Part shown: piece by piece, positions 1-8,100 of the stretch
Numbering within the stretch: position 1 is the first letter of the stretch
Layout of the letters: each line of letters opens with the position of its first letter
Origin: CAYSBE01 sp044337585
GTDB taxonomy: Bacteria > Bacteroidota > Bacteroidia > UKL13-3
NCBI GenBank assembly: GCA_044337585.1
Contig: JBIINH010000078.1
Location: 1-10,012, forward strand
Length of the DNA stretch: 10,012 nucleotides
Reading direction: 5' to 3'
The notes under the pieces: generated by a model
Told to the model about the DNA's origin: nothing
What the model saw: only the letters and a program-made list of their open reading frames with translations
The model's database searches: none
Made by a program: the position numbers and the translations under genes

Positions 1-27
1 TAAGATTGAATACAAATTCAATTAATT

Positions 28-633
28 ATGAAAAAAACAACTCTAGTTTGTGGATTAGCTGTTATATGCTTCGTCTACACATCATGCAATTCTGCTAAGT
101 ACACTTATCTTAACAAAGTAAAAGCAAACAAAAATGTAGTATCAAATTACGACAAAAAAGTTACTACTTCTAACCAAGAACTAACTCAAGTATCAGAAGA
201 AGAATCTACTTTAAGTTACACACAAAATGATCCTGAAATTACAACTTCAAAAAATTCGGTTATCAGTGAAGCATCTGAAATCTCAACAATAATTGAAGAA
301 AGCTCTGCAACAAATTCTTCACAAAAAATCACTAATGAAGTAATAGTTGAGGAGGAGATTTCAAATACTAATCCTGAAAAACCAAACGAAACCAACAAAA
401 CAACCGATGAAGGTGGTACAGAAGCATCAGCTATTGTTGGATTCGTATCGTCATTAGTTGGATTAATTGTACTTGCAGTTCCATTAGGTATTGTTGCCAT
501 AATCTTTTCAGCAATAGGTTTAAAAAAGACGAGTACTTCAGGAAAGAAAGGAAGAGGCCTTGCAATTGCCGGTTTAATTATTGGTATTATTGACGTAATT
601 TTTGGCTTAATTCTAATTGCAAGTGTTATATAA
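28..633 (+). CDS. Putative lipoprotein with C-terminal DUF4190-like membrane hairpin (201 aa)
   Basis: Function unknown. Residues 1-20 form a lipoprotein signal peptide: KK, a hydrophobic core, then VYTSC with Cys20 as the lipidation site. Right after it comes NSAKYTYLNKV, a block shared with the next two genes. Residues about 40-132 are a low-complexity linker rich in Ser, Thr, Asn and Glu, clearly acidic and probably unfolded. Residues about 134-165 and 178-201 are two membrane helices joined by a Lys/Gly loop (KKTSTSGKKGRG) and followed by LAIAGLIIG. This matches the pattern of DUF4190 proteins (helix, Gly/Lys loop, AGLxxG helix), by recognition rather than by search. The residue after Cys is Asn, and no acidic surface-export signal follows it. 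ATG 28 is the natural start because it gives a complete signal peptide; no Shine-Dalgarno is seen, as usual in Bacteroidota. A strong terminator follows 21 bases after the stop. The gene is real; its role is open. Confidence 0.85.
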   Translation: MKKTTLVCGLAVICFVYTSCNSAKYTYLNKVKANKNVVSNYDKKVTTSNQELTQVSEEESTLSYTQNDPEITTSKNSVISEASEISTIIEESSATNSSQKITNEVIVEEEISNTNPEKPNETNKTTDEGGTEASAIVGFVSSLVGLIVLAVPLGIVAIIFSAIGLKKTSTSGKKGRGLAIAGLIIGIIDVIFGLILIASVI

Positions 634-654
634 TAATGCAACAGCATTGTTTCG

Positions 655-683
655 AAAAGCTCCTTAACAGGAGCTTTTTTTTT
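655..683 (+). terminator. Intrinsic terminator after the first lipoprotein gene
   Basis: A perfect 9-bp inverted repeat (AAAAGCTCC, 655-663, and GGAGCTTTT, 670-678) encloses a 6-base loop and runs into nine T (675-683). It lies 21 bases after the stop of the first lipoprotein gene, so transcription should end there and the second gene should need its own promoter. The AAAA arm would also pair with Ts when read from the other strand, but no gene converges here. Confidence 0.9.
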
Positions 684-821
684 AAAAGAAAGATTCAAAA
701 GTTAATTGTACAATATCCGATTCATTAATACGGAAATTGATTATAGAAATAGCCAATAGAGGTAATAATTCAGATACATCCCATTGCTTTTGCCGCAATT
801 AAATTGTATCGTTGAAATACT

Positions 822-1811
822 GTGAGAACATCTCTACTCTTTGTATGTACCTGTATGATTTTGCTGAGCGCCTGCACGGGTGCGAAGTTCCGGTATTTAA
901 ATAAAGTAAGGGTTGATAGAAAACCCCAACCTGCCAAGATTAAAACCATAGCAGAAAATCGAAAACCGTTTACAACAAAACCCATAATTGCTGATTCTTT
1001 TAGAACTCAACCTGTAAAAATATTTCAGGATAAAAAGAAGATTGCTTCTCATAAAAAGCCATTCATACATAACAGAAAAAACTTACCTAAAAACTTCATA
1101 CAACATCATGCTACACAAAGGCAACATGCAGATGCTACTTTGAAGAAACCCGAGCCCAAGAAAAAGCCTATCAATGCTTCTGCGATTTCAACTTGGCTAC
1201 TATTGGCAACTTTTATTCTCATATTTTTTGCTGCAAGTACTCAACTACCTATATTAATTGCATTGGTATTTCTGTTGTTTCTTGGTGCATTATTTTTTGG
1301 AATTTATGGATGGATAAAAAACAGAAATAAGTACAGCATACCTACCAAAATTTCATTCTGGTTGCTTATTGCAATCTTCGCTTCTTTATTACTTGGTTCT
1401 ATATTTCTTCCCGAAGTGTTTGCAGTAGTCTTTTTCATCGCTTTTTTAGCAAGTATAATTTTCGGACTTATTGGTATGCTCGCTGACTCTAGCAACAGGA
1501 GAAAAGAGCTTGGCATCCCGAAAAAGAAATATGCCCCCCCAAAACCTGATGATTTGGCAATTTCATTATTAGTCTTATCATTCTTAATATTTATGCTAGC
1601 TATTTTTATAACCTTCATAACTGCAGTTGCCACAGCAATATTTCCTGTTTCTGTTTTAATCTGGATTTTTATATTATTCCTATCAAGTGCCATATTGGGG
1701 GTGATTACATTGATTAAATTTCTAAAAAACAAAAACTGGATTCTGGCATTTTTAACATTTGCTGTAGTTTTTCTCTCAACCTTTTTTTTAACCTTCATAT
1801 TAATCGGTTGA
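822..1811 (+). CDS. Putative polytopic lipoprotein, paralogue of its two neighbours (329 aa, GTG start)
   Basis: Function unknown. The start is GTG at 822: an in-frame TGA lies at 813-815 and only this codon gives the whole signal peptide. Residues 1-18 are a lipoprotein signal ending in LLSAC (Cys18), followed by TGAKFRYLNKV, almost the same as in the third gene. Residues about 30-117 are a strongly basic Lys/Pro/His/Gln linker ending in KKPEPKKKP. From about residue 120 to the end there are roughly seven hydrophobic helices, readable as repeats of a two-helix unit whose second helix ends in FGIYGWIKNRNK (about 159-170), FGLIGML (about 214-220) and LGVITLIKFLKNKNW (about 292-306). The last of these resembles the third gene's FGVIAFVKYTKNKEW. 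A basic loop with KKKYAPPKP (about 234-242) separates the last pair. The gene lies 139 bases after the terminator of gene one and 104 bases before gene three. I recognise no enzyme motif. Confidence 0.8.
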   Translation: MRTSLLFVCTCMILLSACTGAKFRYLNKVRVDRKPQPAKIKTIAENRKPFTTKPIIADSFRTQPVKIFQDKKKIASHKKPFIHNRKNLPKNFIQHHATQRQHADATLKKPEPKKKPINASAISTWLLLATFILIFFAASTQLPILIALVFLLFLGALFFGIYGWIKNRNKYSIPTKISFWLLIAIFASLLLGSIFLPEVFAVVFFIAFLASIIFGLIGMLADSSNRRKELGIPKKKYAPPKPDDLAISLLVLSFLIFMLAIFITFITAVATAIFPVSVLIWIFILFLSSAILGVITLIKFLKNKNWILAFLTFAVVFLSTFFLTFILIG

Positions 1812-1915
1812 AAAAATCAGTTGCATATATTTATGAATAAATTATTACGAGTAAAGATTTATGAAACTTATCCTTAATTAAAGAATTTCATGTTTATAAA
1901 TTAGCAACTAAACAT

Positions 1916-2515
1916 ATGAAAGATACCAGAATAATAGTTCCCGTATTAATTACAACTCTTTGCTTGCTATATTCCTGCTCGGGTTCAAAATTCAGGCATT
2001 TAAATAAAGTATCTGCAGGTGCAATATATCAACCGTACATAAATGCAAATATTTATAAAAATTATTCATCAAAAGATTTCACATCACAGATAGCTACTGA
2101 TTCCGTATTTATCTATAAACGTTTAATTCATAGTCACCAACTTTCTATGCTTCAAGGCCGAAAAGTTAGACCTCAAAACATAAAGCGTATAGATACAAAT
2201 AAAATTTCTGTTCCGATAATATTTGACTCAGACTCATTATCAAAAAAATCACTAAAAGGTGAAGATAAAGTCTCCGAATCACGTAATTATAAAAATAGTG
2301 CTGTTACAATTTCTATCATTTCATTTCTTTTTGGGATATTAGCTATTGTCAGCGGTTCTAATCTTTACTCTGGTATATTTTTGTCTCTTAGCTTAATTTT
2401 CGGGGTAATTGCGTTTGTAAAATATACCAAAAACAAAGAATGGTTGCTGCTAATTATTCCAATTGCAATTATTTCGTATACATTGTTAGCCATATTTCTA
2501 CATTTTTCGATTTAA
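1916..2515 (+). CDS. Putative lipoprotein with three C-terminal membrane helices, third paralogue (199 aa)
   Basis: Function unknown. Residues 1-21 form a lipoprotein signal peptide ending in LLYSC (Cys21), followed by SGSKFRHLNKV, the block shared with the two upstream genes. Residues about 33-125 are a polar linker of mixed charge (Tyr/Asn/Ser/Lys-rich, with KRLIHSHQ and KSLKGEDK patches). Three hydrophobic helices follow at about 128-147, 150-170 and 175-196. The stretch FGVIAFVKYTKNKEW (about 162-176) matches the end of the second gene's membrane region, so the similarity covers both ends while the linker has diverged. ATG 1916 gives the intact signal peptide. No terminator is visible after the stop, and the TAA lies in AT-rich DNA 179 bases before yidC. 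The protein is too small for a typical transporter; a membrane-anchored envelope protein is the most that can be said. Confidence 0.8.
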   Translation: MKDTRIIVPVLITTLCLLYSCSGSKFRHLNKVSAGAIYQPYINANIYKNYSSKDFTSQIATDSVFIYKRLIHSHQLSMLQGRKVRPQNIKRIDTNKISVPIIFDSDSLSKKSLKGEDKVSESRNYKNSAVTISIISFLFGILAIVSGSNLYSGIFLSLSLIFGVIAFVKYTKNKEWLLLIIPIAIISYTLLAIFLHFSI

Positions 2516-2617
2516 TTTTGTGTGGTGAATTTATGACTGTTTATTAGGTGCACCAAAACAACATAACAAAAAATACATCTAGCTGCTTAGGGCCGGCATC
2601 AATGCAATAAGAGAAAT

Positions 2618-2629
2618 CGTTTATAAACG
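2618..2629. promoter_or_regulatory. 12-bp perfect palindrome upstream of yidC
   Basis: CGTTTATAAACG reads the same on both strands and lies 34 bases upstream of the proposed yidC -7 box and just upstream of its -33 position. The place would suit a regulator binding site, but a single copy in AT-rich DNA may be chance. No second copy was noticed in the window. Confidence 0.2.
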
Positions 2630-2640
2630 CTTACATAGCA

Positions 2641-2671
2641 TTAGGTAATTCCCTCAGAAAGCATACATTTG
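2641..2671 (+). promoter_or_regulatory. Candidate Bacteroidota-type promoter of yidC
   Basis: TACATTTG at 2664-2671 is an exact match to the Bacteroidota -7 consensus TAnnTTTG. A weak -33 element (TTA at 2641-2643, against TTG in the consensus) lies 20 bases upstream. Transcription would start near 2676-2680, leaving a leader of under 20 bases before the ATG at 2695. The leader is A-rich with no Shine-Dalgarno, as expected in this phylum. Confidence 0.55.
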
Positions 2672-2694
2672 CACCCGATTTTTAATACAACAAA

Positions 2695-4512
2695 ATGGAC
2701 AGAAATTCAATAATTGGCCTTTCTCTTATATTCCTTATTCTCATAGGATTTGCCTATTTCAATCAGCCTTCGGAAGATGAACTGCGTACATTAAAGGCAA
2801 AGCAGGATGCTGCCGTTGCACTTGCGCAACGAGAAGATAGCCTTGCTCAAGCTGCTGAAATGGTTGTTGATGCTGCTACAAGCATTGATACCGTGAAAGC
2901 CGAAACCAAACTAGGATCATTTGCCGCTTTGGCTAAGGGAAACGAAACTTTTACCGAAATTGAAAACGACCAACTTAAAATTACCCTTAGCAATAAAGGC
3001 GGTAAACCTTATCGTGTAGAATTGAAAAACTACAAAGCTTATAATGGCTCACCCCTACTGATGCTGGATGGCGACAATAACCAATTTGAATTTACCTTTG
3101 CCACCCGCGAAAATAAAACCATTTCCTCTTCTGAACTTTTCTTTACCCCAAAACCTTCGGCTGACGGTAAAAGCCTGAGCATGGTGGCTCAACTGGGCGA
3201 CAATCAATATATTGAACAGAAATACTCATTTGGTGAAAATGAAAACATGCTTACATATGAGCTGATACTGAATGGCATGAACAATGTAATGGCTGCCAAT
3301 AGCAATTATATTGACCTAAACATCAATCAGGAAATCATTTCGCAAGAAAAAAATGCAGAAAACGAAAAACGCACTTCAACCATTTATTACCGCTTTACCG
3401 ATGATGAGCCTTCTTATTTAACCGAAACTTCTGACGGAAAAGAATCACTCAAAACGCCTGTACAATGGATTTCTTTTAAACAACAATATTTTAATACCAC
3501 TTTCATTTCGGATAAGGCTTTTGAAAATGCTGTAGTGGAAACCCAAAGCAAAGAAGGCAGCAGCTATGTAAAAAAAGTATTTGCAAATATTACCATCCCG
3601 TTTGCCCATCAGGAGCGCGAAACATTTGCCATGAATATTTTGTATGCACCCAATCACTACAAAACATTATCAAAACTGAATATTGAATTGGAGCGCATTA
3701 TTCCAATGGGTTGGGGTATTTTTAGATGGGTAAATAAATATGTAGTAATCAACGTGTTTTATTTCCTCAACCAATATATCAGCAGTTTTGGTATCATCAT
3801 TTTATTGCTCACGCTTATTATCAAAACAGTTTTATTCCCACTGGTGTACCGCTCATATTTATCTACCGCTAAAATGCGCGTGTTGAAACCGGAGATGGAT
3901 GAACTGAAAGAAAAATATGGCAACGACCTTTCACGCATTCAGCAAGAAAACATGAAACTGTATCGCAAGGCGGGTGTAAATCCACTGGGTGGTTGTGTGC
4001 CGGTATTGTTGCAAATGCCAATATTGATTGCCTTATTTCAGTTTTTCCCATCGGCATTTGAGCTGCGCCAACAATCATTCTTATGGGCCGAAGATTTATC
4101 AACTTACGATTCCCTTATCAAACTGCCATTTACCGTTCCTTATTATGGTGACCACGTAAGTTTGTTTGCATTATTGATGACTGTTTCTTCCTTGCTCTTT
4201 ACACATTACAATAACCAAAACACGGGTGCAGGACTCAATGCGCAAATGAAATGGATGAGCTACCTCATGCCGGTAATTTTCTTGTTTGTTCTGAACAGCT
4301 ACCCTGCCGGTTTGAACTATTACTATTTCCTATCAAACTTGGTAACCATCGGCCAGCAATTGGGCATACGCAGGTTTGTAGATGAAGATAAAATACACGC
4401 ACAGATTCAGGAAAACAAAAAGAAACCTGCCAAGAAATCAATGTTTGAACAACGCTTGGAAGACATGGCCAAAAAACGTGGCATCGACCCTAAGCAGTTG
4501 AAGAAAAAGTAA
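2695..4512 (+). CDS. yidC: Membrane protein insertase YidC (605 aa)
   Basis: YidC inserts and folds inner-membrane proteins, alone or with SecYEG (Oxa1/Alb3 family). Residues 4-21 are the first membrane helix, followed by a charged, probably coiled stretch (about 27-60) and a beta-rich periplasmic domain to about 335. The conserved insertase domain follows: a helix at about 363-385 (GIIILLLTLIIKTVLFPL), the cytoplasmic helical hairpin (AKMRVLKPEMDELKEKYG), then VNPLGGCVPVLLQMPILIALF at about 429-448, a further helix near 488-502 and the last pair (about 521-555) with the SYPAGLNYYYF motif. The C-terminal tail is Lys-rich, as is common and thought to contact ribosomes. The length is usual for the phylum and longer than the roughly 548 residues of E. 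coli YidC because of the periplasmic domain. All core motifs are intact. It has its own promoter candidate; whether the upstream lipoproteins are YidC clients is unknown. Confidence 0.98.
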   Translation: MDRNSIIGLSLIFLILIGFAYFNQPSEDELRTLKAKQDAAVALAQREDSLAQAAEMVVDAATSIDTVKAETKLGSFAALAKGNETFTEIENDQLKITLSNKGGKPYRVELKNYKAYNGSPLLMLDGDNNQFEFTFATRENKTISSSELFFTPKPSADGKSLSMVAQLGDNQYIEQKYSFGENENMLTYELILNGMNNVMAANSNYIDLNINQEIISQEKNAENEKRTSTIYYRFTDDEPSYLTETSDGKESLKTPVQWISFKQQYFNTTFISDKAFENAVVETQSKEGSSYVKKVFANITIPFAHQERETFAMNILYAPNHYKTLSKLNIELERIIPMGWGIFRWVNKYVVINVFYFLNQYISSFGIIILLLTLIIKTVLFPLVYRSYLSTAKMRVLKPEMDELKEKYGNDLSRIQQENMKLYRKAGVNPLGGCVPVLLQMPILIALFQFFPSAFELRQQSFLWAEDLSTYDSLIKLPFTVPYYGDHVSLFALLMTVSSLLFTHYNNQNTGAGLNAQMKWMSYLMPVIFLFVLNSYPAGLNYYYFLSNLVTIGQQLGIRRFVDEDKIHAQIQENKKKPAKKSMFEQRLEDMAKKRGIDPKQLKKK

Positions 4513-4562
4513 GGAGAAGCGAGAGGTAAAGATACGAGAGGCGAGATTGCGAGAAACGAGAC
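4513..4562 (+). repeat. Purine-rich degenerate CGAGA repeat directly after yidC
   Basis: Starting at the base after the yidC stop, almost pure A/G sequence carries five copies of CGAGA at 4520, 4535, 4542, 4550 and 4557, spaced 7-15 bases apart. It has no inverted repeat able to form a terminator hairpin. A similar purine-rich tract of different sequence follows adk at 9741, so these may be instances of one class of intergenic tract. Confidence 0.55.
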
Positions 4563-4596
4563 TTATAAAACATATCAATCACAAACTTGTCACACC

Positions 4597-4746
4597 CTAG
4601 GAGTGATCACAAATTCCTAATTCCTTTTCCGCATACACAAACTCAGCAAAGCCTAGCAAGTCCCAAAACACGCCTCCAGGCACATGGCTCTGCTTCATCC
4701 ATTGTTGAAAAAAGCTTATGGGTAGCAACTTGACAAAAAACGTATC
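4597..4746 (-). pseudogene. Possible remnant of an unrecognised gene
   Basis: On the minus strand a frame is open from about 4746 to a TAG at 4597. Its 49 residues have a protein-like mix, including QQWMKQSHVPGGVFWDLL and GFAEFVYAEKELGICDHS. The only in-frame ATG (4698) would leave 33 residues. Just upstream, in another frame, a short ATG-led stretch (4792-4757) reads MVVLAVRPKTG and then stops, which would fit a frameshifted gene. I recognise no family. Chance is a real alternative; the aromatic-rich, well-mixed residues are the only argument for coding. Confidence 0.2.
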
Positions 4747-4800
4747 TCAACATCATTCATCCCGTCTTTGGTCTAACTGCCAATACCACCATTTTAAAAG

Positions 4801-4977
4801 ATGAAAATTATTTTTTGGAGAAACTGTTCCTTGATAGGTTTAGAGTACTTTTTATATATGAGAGATGGTTTAATTATCCCGACATATCTGAAAAAAATAC
4901 AACCAAATATCATTGAAGTTAAAGCTACTAAGCGATATTACCTTTCCTTAGCAAAAGAAACGGATTTTGATAACTAA
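4801..4977 (+). CDS. Doubtful small hypothetical ORF (58 aa)
   Basis: An ATG-led frame of 58 codons encodes a Lys/Ile/Tyr-rich peptide (MKIIFWRNCSLIGLEYFLYM, then a more polar half with KATKRYYLSLAKETDFDN). An in-frame TAA lies two codons upstream of the ATG. There is no promoter match, no recognisable domain and no signal peptide. In DNA this AT-rich a frame of this length can occur by chance. It is listed only because the region has no other content; it may be debris of the same lost gene region as the minus-strand frame next to it. Confidence 0.15.
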   Translation: MKIIFWRNCSLIGLEYFLYMRDGLIIPTYLKKIQPNIIEVKATKRYYLSLAKETDFDN

Positions 4978-5186
4978 ATTGAAGCGATCAAATTGCATAT
5001 ATCCAGAGCTTGGTAGATAAATGTGTTTTTAACTTATCCTATTTATAGCTGTATACAGCAAATCAATACACAAAAAAAAGAATAGCAATATTGGAAGCAA
5101 CTCGCACTGCAATATTTGATAAATTAAGATGCAGAAACTAAAAACATCTTGCAACTGATATCAAGTAGCTGTAATTTAATTATCAA

Positions 5187-8100
5187 TTAAAAACTTCTGC
5201 TGATGCCCATGACAAAGCGAAACTTCACAAATTGGTCTTCAACAAAAGGGGTATTGCTTAGCACAAATGGCATATCAAAGCGGATGGTAAGCGGTTTAGC
5301 TTTATCCATATTGCCCCATTTTTTGATGGTGAAGGCAGTACCTGCACCGGCACAGGCAAGTAATCCGGTATTGGTATAGGCGTTTGATGTATTGCCAATT
5401 TCTCCGGCAAGAAATGTATTGTATAAAATGCCCGCATCGCCAAACAGGTACATATCCAATTTGAAATATTTAGCCATTTTTCCGGGTTTCCAGTTTACCA
5501 GCCTGTCAAAATCAAGTTCGGCATTTACCGAAGTGCCCGAAAGACCACGATACAAAAATGCCTGTTGTCCGTTTACTTCACGTGGCATCAGATAGCCTGC
5601 ATAACCGCGAATATTCAATCCCCCACCCTGCTGAAAATGATTTACGGTATTGCCGTAGCCCAGCCAATCGGTAGGAACAAATCCGCGCGAACGTAGAAAC
5701 TTGTTATCCATCAGCTCTTCGGGGTTGGCACCTGCAACAAACAAGCGCGACTCAGGCGCAATATTGCTACCTTGCATCACCTGACCAAACAAACGTGTGC
5801 GCAAATCAAATTTACCTAAACGGTGCTCGTTGATCACTTGGATAAAATAACTGGAGTAATCGTAATCGGATAAGAAACTGGCGCGCAAACCATGTTTGAT
5901 TTCTCCGTTTCCAAAACGATACTGATAAGGCAGGCGTTGAACCACGTTAATTGAATTATTTGCTTTGTCTGCATTCCATTCGGTTGGAAACAATAAATAA
6001 TCGAGAGAGGTATTTTGTATTCTTTCTAATGATTTAAAGTATATCTCAATGGTTGAACGCTTGTAGGCAAATTCAAACCCAAACTTAAAATAAAACAACC
6101 CGTCAAGGAACCTTAAATCGACCAATGCATAAGTTTTGCGCGCCAAAAGTTTTCTTGTTTGCATTGTTAGGCTTAATAACTCATCGTGTGAACCCCTATA
6201 ATCGTTTGCCAGTTCAGTATTATACCACAATGTACTTGAAATAAAATCAGTAGTATTGGCGTAATTTCCTTCATAGTGAATACCTGCTTTCACACCATCT
6301 ACACTGTTGTACCAAATATCAGGCCTATAACCAAGCGTGGCTTTTCTTCGGTTGGTAGGCAATGACTTTCCTTTATCCAGATACTGAATGGGCTTTTGCC
6401 TCCAGTCATTGTCTACCTGATATGCATCTGCCAATCGGTAGCTTGTATCTATCATCACATTGGCAAATTTTCCGGGAGATTTTACGGTTGCAGTATATTT
6501 AGGATTGAGCTTGCCCCAACCTGTCCATTTGGGCAAAATGGTAGCTTGTGTTTCTTTCACAAACCAGGTATTCGGGATTACGTAGTCGGCACGTTTTCCA
6601 TCCTTGCTTATGACTGTAAAGTCGATAGGCATTTGCATCTCGCCTTTGCGTTTAAATGTAATCTCGAGAGAATCTCCGTTCACTTTTTTTACACGCCCAA
6701 CTTTATAGTCAATGCGTTTTGTTGTTTCCATCCACTGATCGAAAAACCAGTTGAGGTCGGTTTGGGTATATTGGGTAATGGAGTTTCTAAAATCTTCGAA
6801 ATAAGGATGCGCCATTTTCCATTGATCAAAATAGTGTTGCATCGCACCTTTGAATAGTTCATCACCCAATACATATTGTAAGTTGTACAACATCGTAGCT
6901 GTTTTGTAATAGACATGTGCATAGCCTCCGCCATGATGGAGGCCGCTGTTAAAATCATCGCTGTGTGTATTTAGTGGCATATCTTCCCATTTCATGGCAT
7001 CGCGCAGATATCCCCAATAAACAGTTTGATCCATTCGCGGAGTTGGGAAAGGATTTTTCGTTGTGGGTTTTACTTCTCCGAAAATATCGGTCATGGCCCA
7101 GTTGGTAAGAAATTGCGTAAAGCCTTCATCGAGTGAAGCGCGGTAGGTTTCATTGTTGCCCACCATCCCAAAAAACCAATTGTGTCCAACTTCATGCGCA
7201 AATAATCCGTAATAACCCGGAGATAATCCGCCATCTAGTGTAAGCATAGGATATTCCATGCCATCAGCTGCATCAGCTACAATAATTTTAGGATACACAT
7301 AATTGCCAAAATCGCGTGAGTATGTTTCAATCACCTTCGAAGTAAATAATGAAGCATCTTGCCAACGTGATGCATGTGGCTCTTGTGCCAAAGCAATACA
7401 CAAAACCGTATGTCCGTTTTTCAATTTAAGTTCGGTTTCACCGATACGATAGGTAGGATCCGCTGTCCATGCAAAATCATGCACATTTATGGCACGAAAC
7501 TTCCATGTTTTGGTGGTACCATCCGGTTCAATTATCACCGATGGTTTTTCTTCCAGCGGTTTGTCTTTAAAATTTTTGATATCCAGTTTTTTCCTGAGGT
7601 CAGCAGGCAACACTTCATCTGTATTGGTAAGCACACCTGTAGCATCAAGCACATACTGTTTGGGTAAAGTAAGTTCAACTTCAAAGGTCCCAAAGTTTCC
7701 ATAAAATTCCTTTCCCAAATGCTGAGCTGTTTCCCATCCAAATTTTCTATCATAAACACAAATACGCGGATACCAATGCACCCCATTATAGTGTTTGTAA
7801 CCATATGCGTTGTACAATTTCATGCGCCTGCGTTGGTCGCCTCCATCATCAAAATAGGTTTTAAAAATTATCTTCACAGTCATCGCATTCCCCGGAAGTA
7901 ATGGCTGTTCAAGATTTATCAACATGATGCTGTTATCAATTATCGGAGTGGCTTTGTACCTGCTTACTACAGGATCAATTACTGGGCGAGTCCCGTCTTC
8001 AGAAAGCACATTATTTGCAACCATGCCTGAGGATATTATTTCTACTGATTCAACTTCTGTGCCCTTCCCCTCACTTTCATATTTTCCAAATTTCTGAAAA

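Larger units (their letters stand above)
4513..5186. other. 674-base region between convergent yidC and peptidase genes
   Basis: This stretch has no recognisable gene. It holds the CGAGA repeat (4513-4562), a minus-strand open frame that may be gene debris (4597-4746), a plus-strand 58-codon frame (4801-4977) and a perfect 12-bp palindrome GCTGTATACAGC at 5048-5059. There is also a weak 6-bp hairpin (5126-5150) and AT-rich DNA up to the peptidase stop. No strong intrinsic terminator is seen for either flanking gene. Composition changes from fairly mixed bases (4590-4790) to AT-rich (4800-5186). Confidence 0.5.

Noticed and set aside
216..698. Minus-strand open frame of 160 codons over the first lipoprotein gene
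   Set aside because: It lies opposite a gene with a clear signal peptide and DUF4190-like end, and it would run through the perfect terminator. Its residues mirror the real gene's codons.
1304..1798. Minus-strand open frame of 164 codons over the second lipoprotein gene
   Set aside because: It is the antisense shadow of the hydrophobic helices, with Lys/Asn-rich low complexity and no domain.
2513..2520. Second TAnnTTTG match (TAATTTTG) upstream of yidC
   Set aside because: It overlaps the stop codon of the third lipoprotein gene, has no TTG at the right distance and lies about 175 bases from the yidC start. The box at 2664 is better placed.
4591..4605. CCTAGG-centred near-palindrome after yidC as a terminator stem
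   Set aside because: The pairing is broken by mismatches next to the centre and no T-run follows.
5048..5059. Palindrome GCTGTATACAGC in the gap after yidC
   Set aside because: It is perfect over 12 bp but isolated, with no T-run, no promoter and no second copy, so no role can be argued.
5126..5150. Hairpin AAGATG/CATCTT downstream of the peptidase gene as a terminator
   Set aside because: The stem is only 6 bp with few G/C, the loop is 13 bases and no proper T-run follows on the minus strand.
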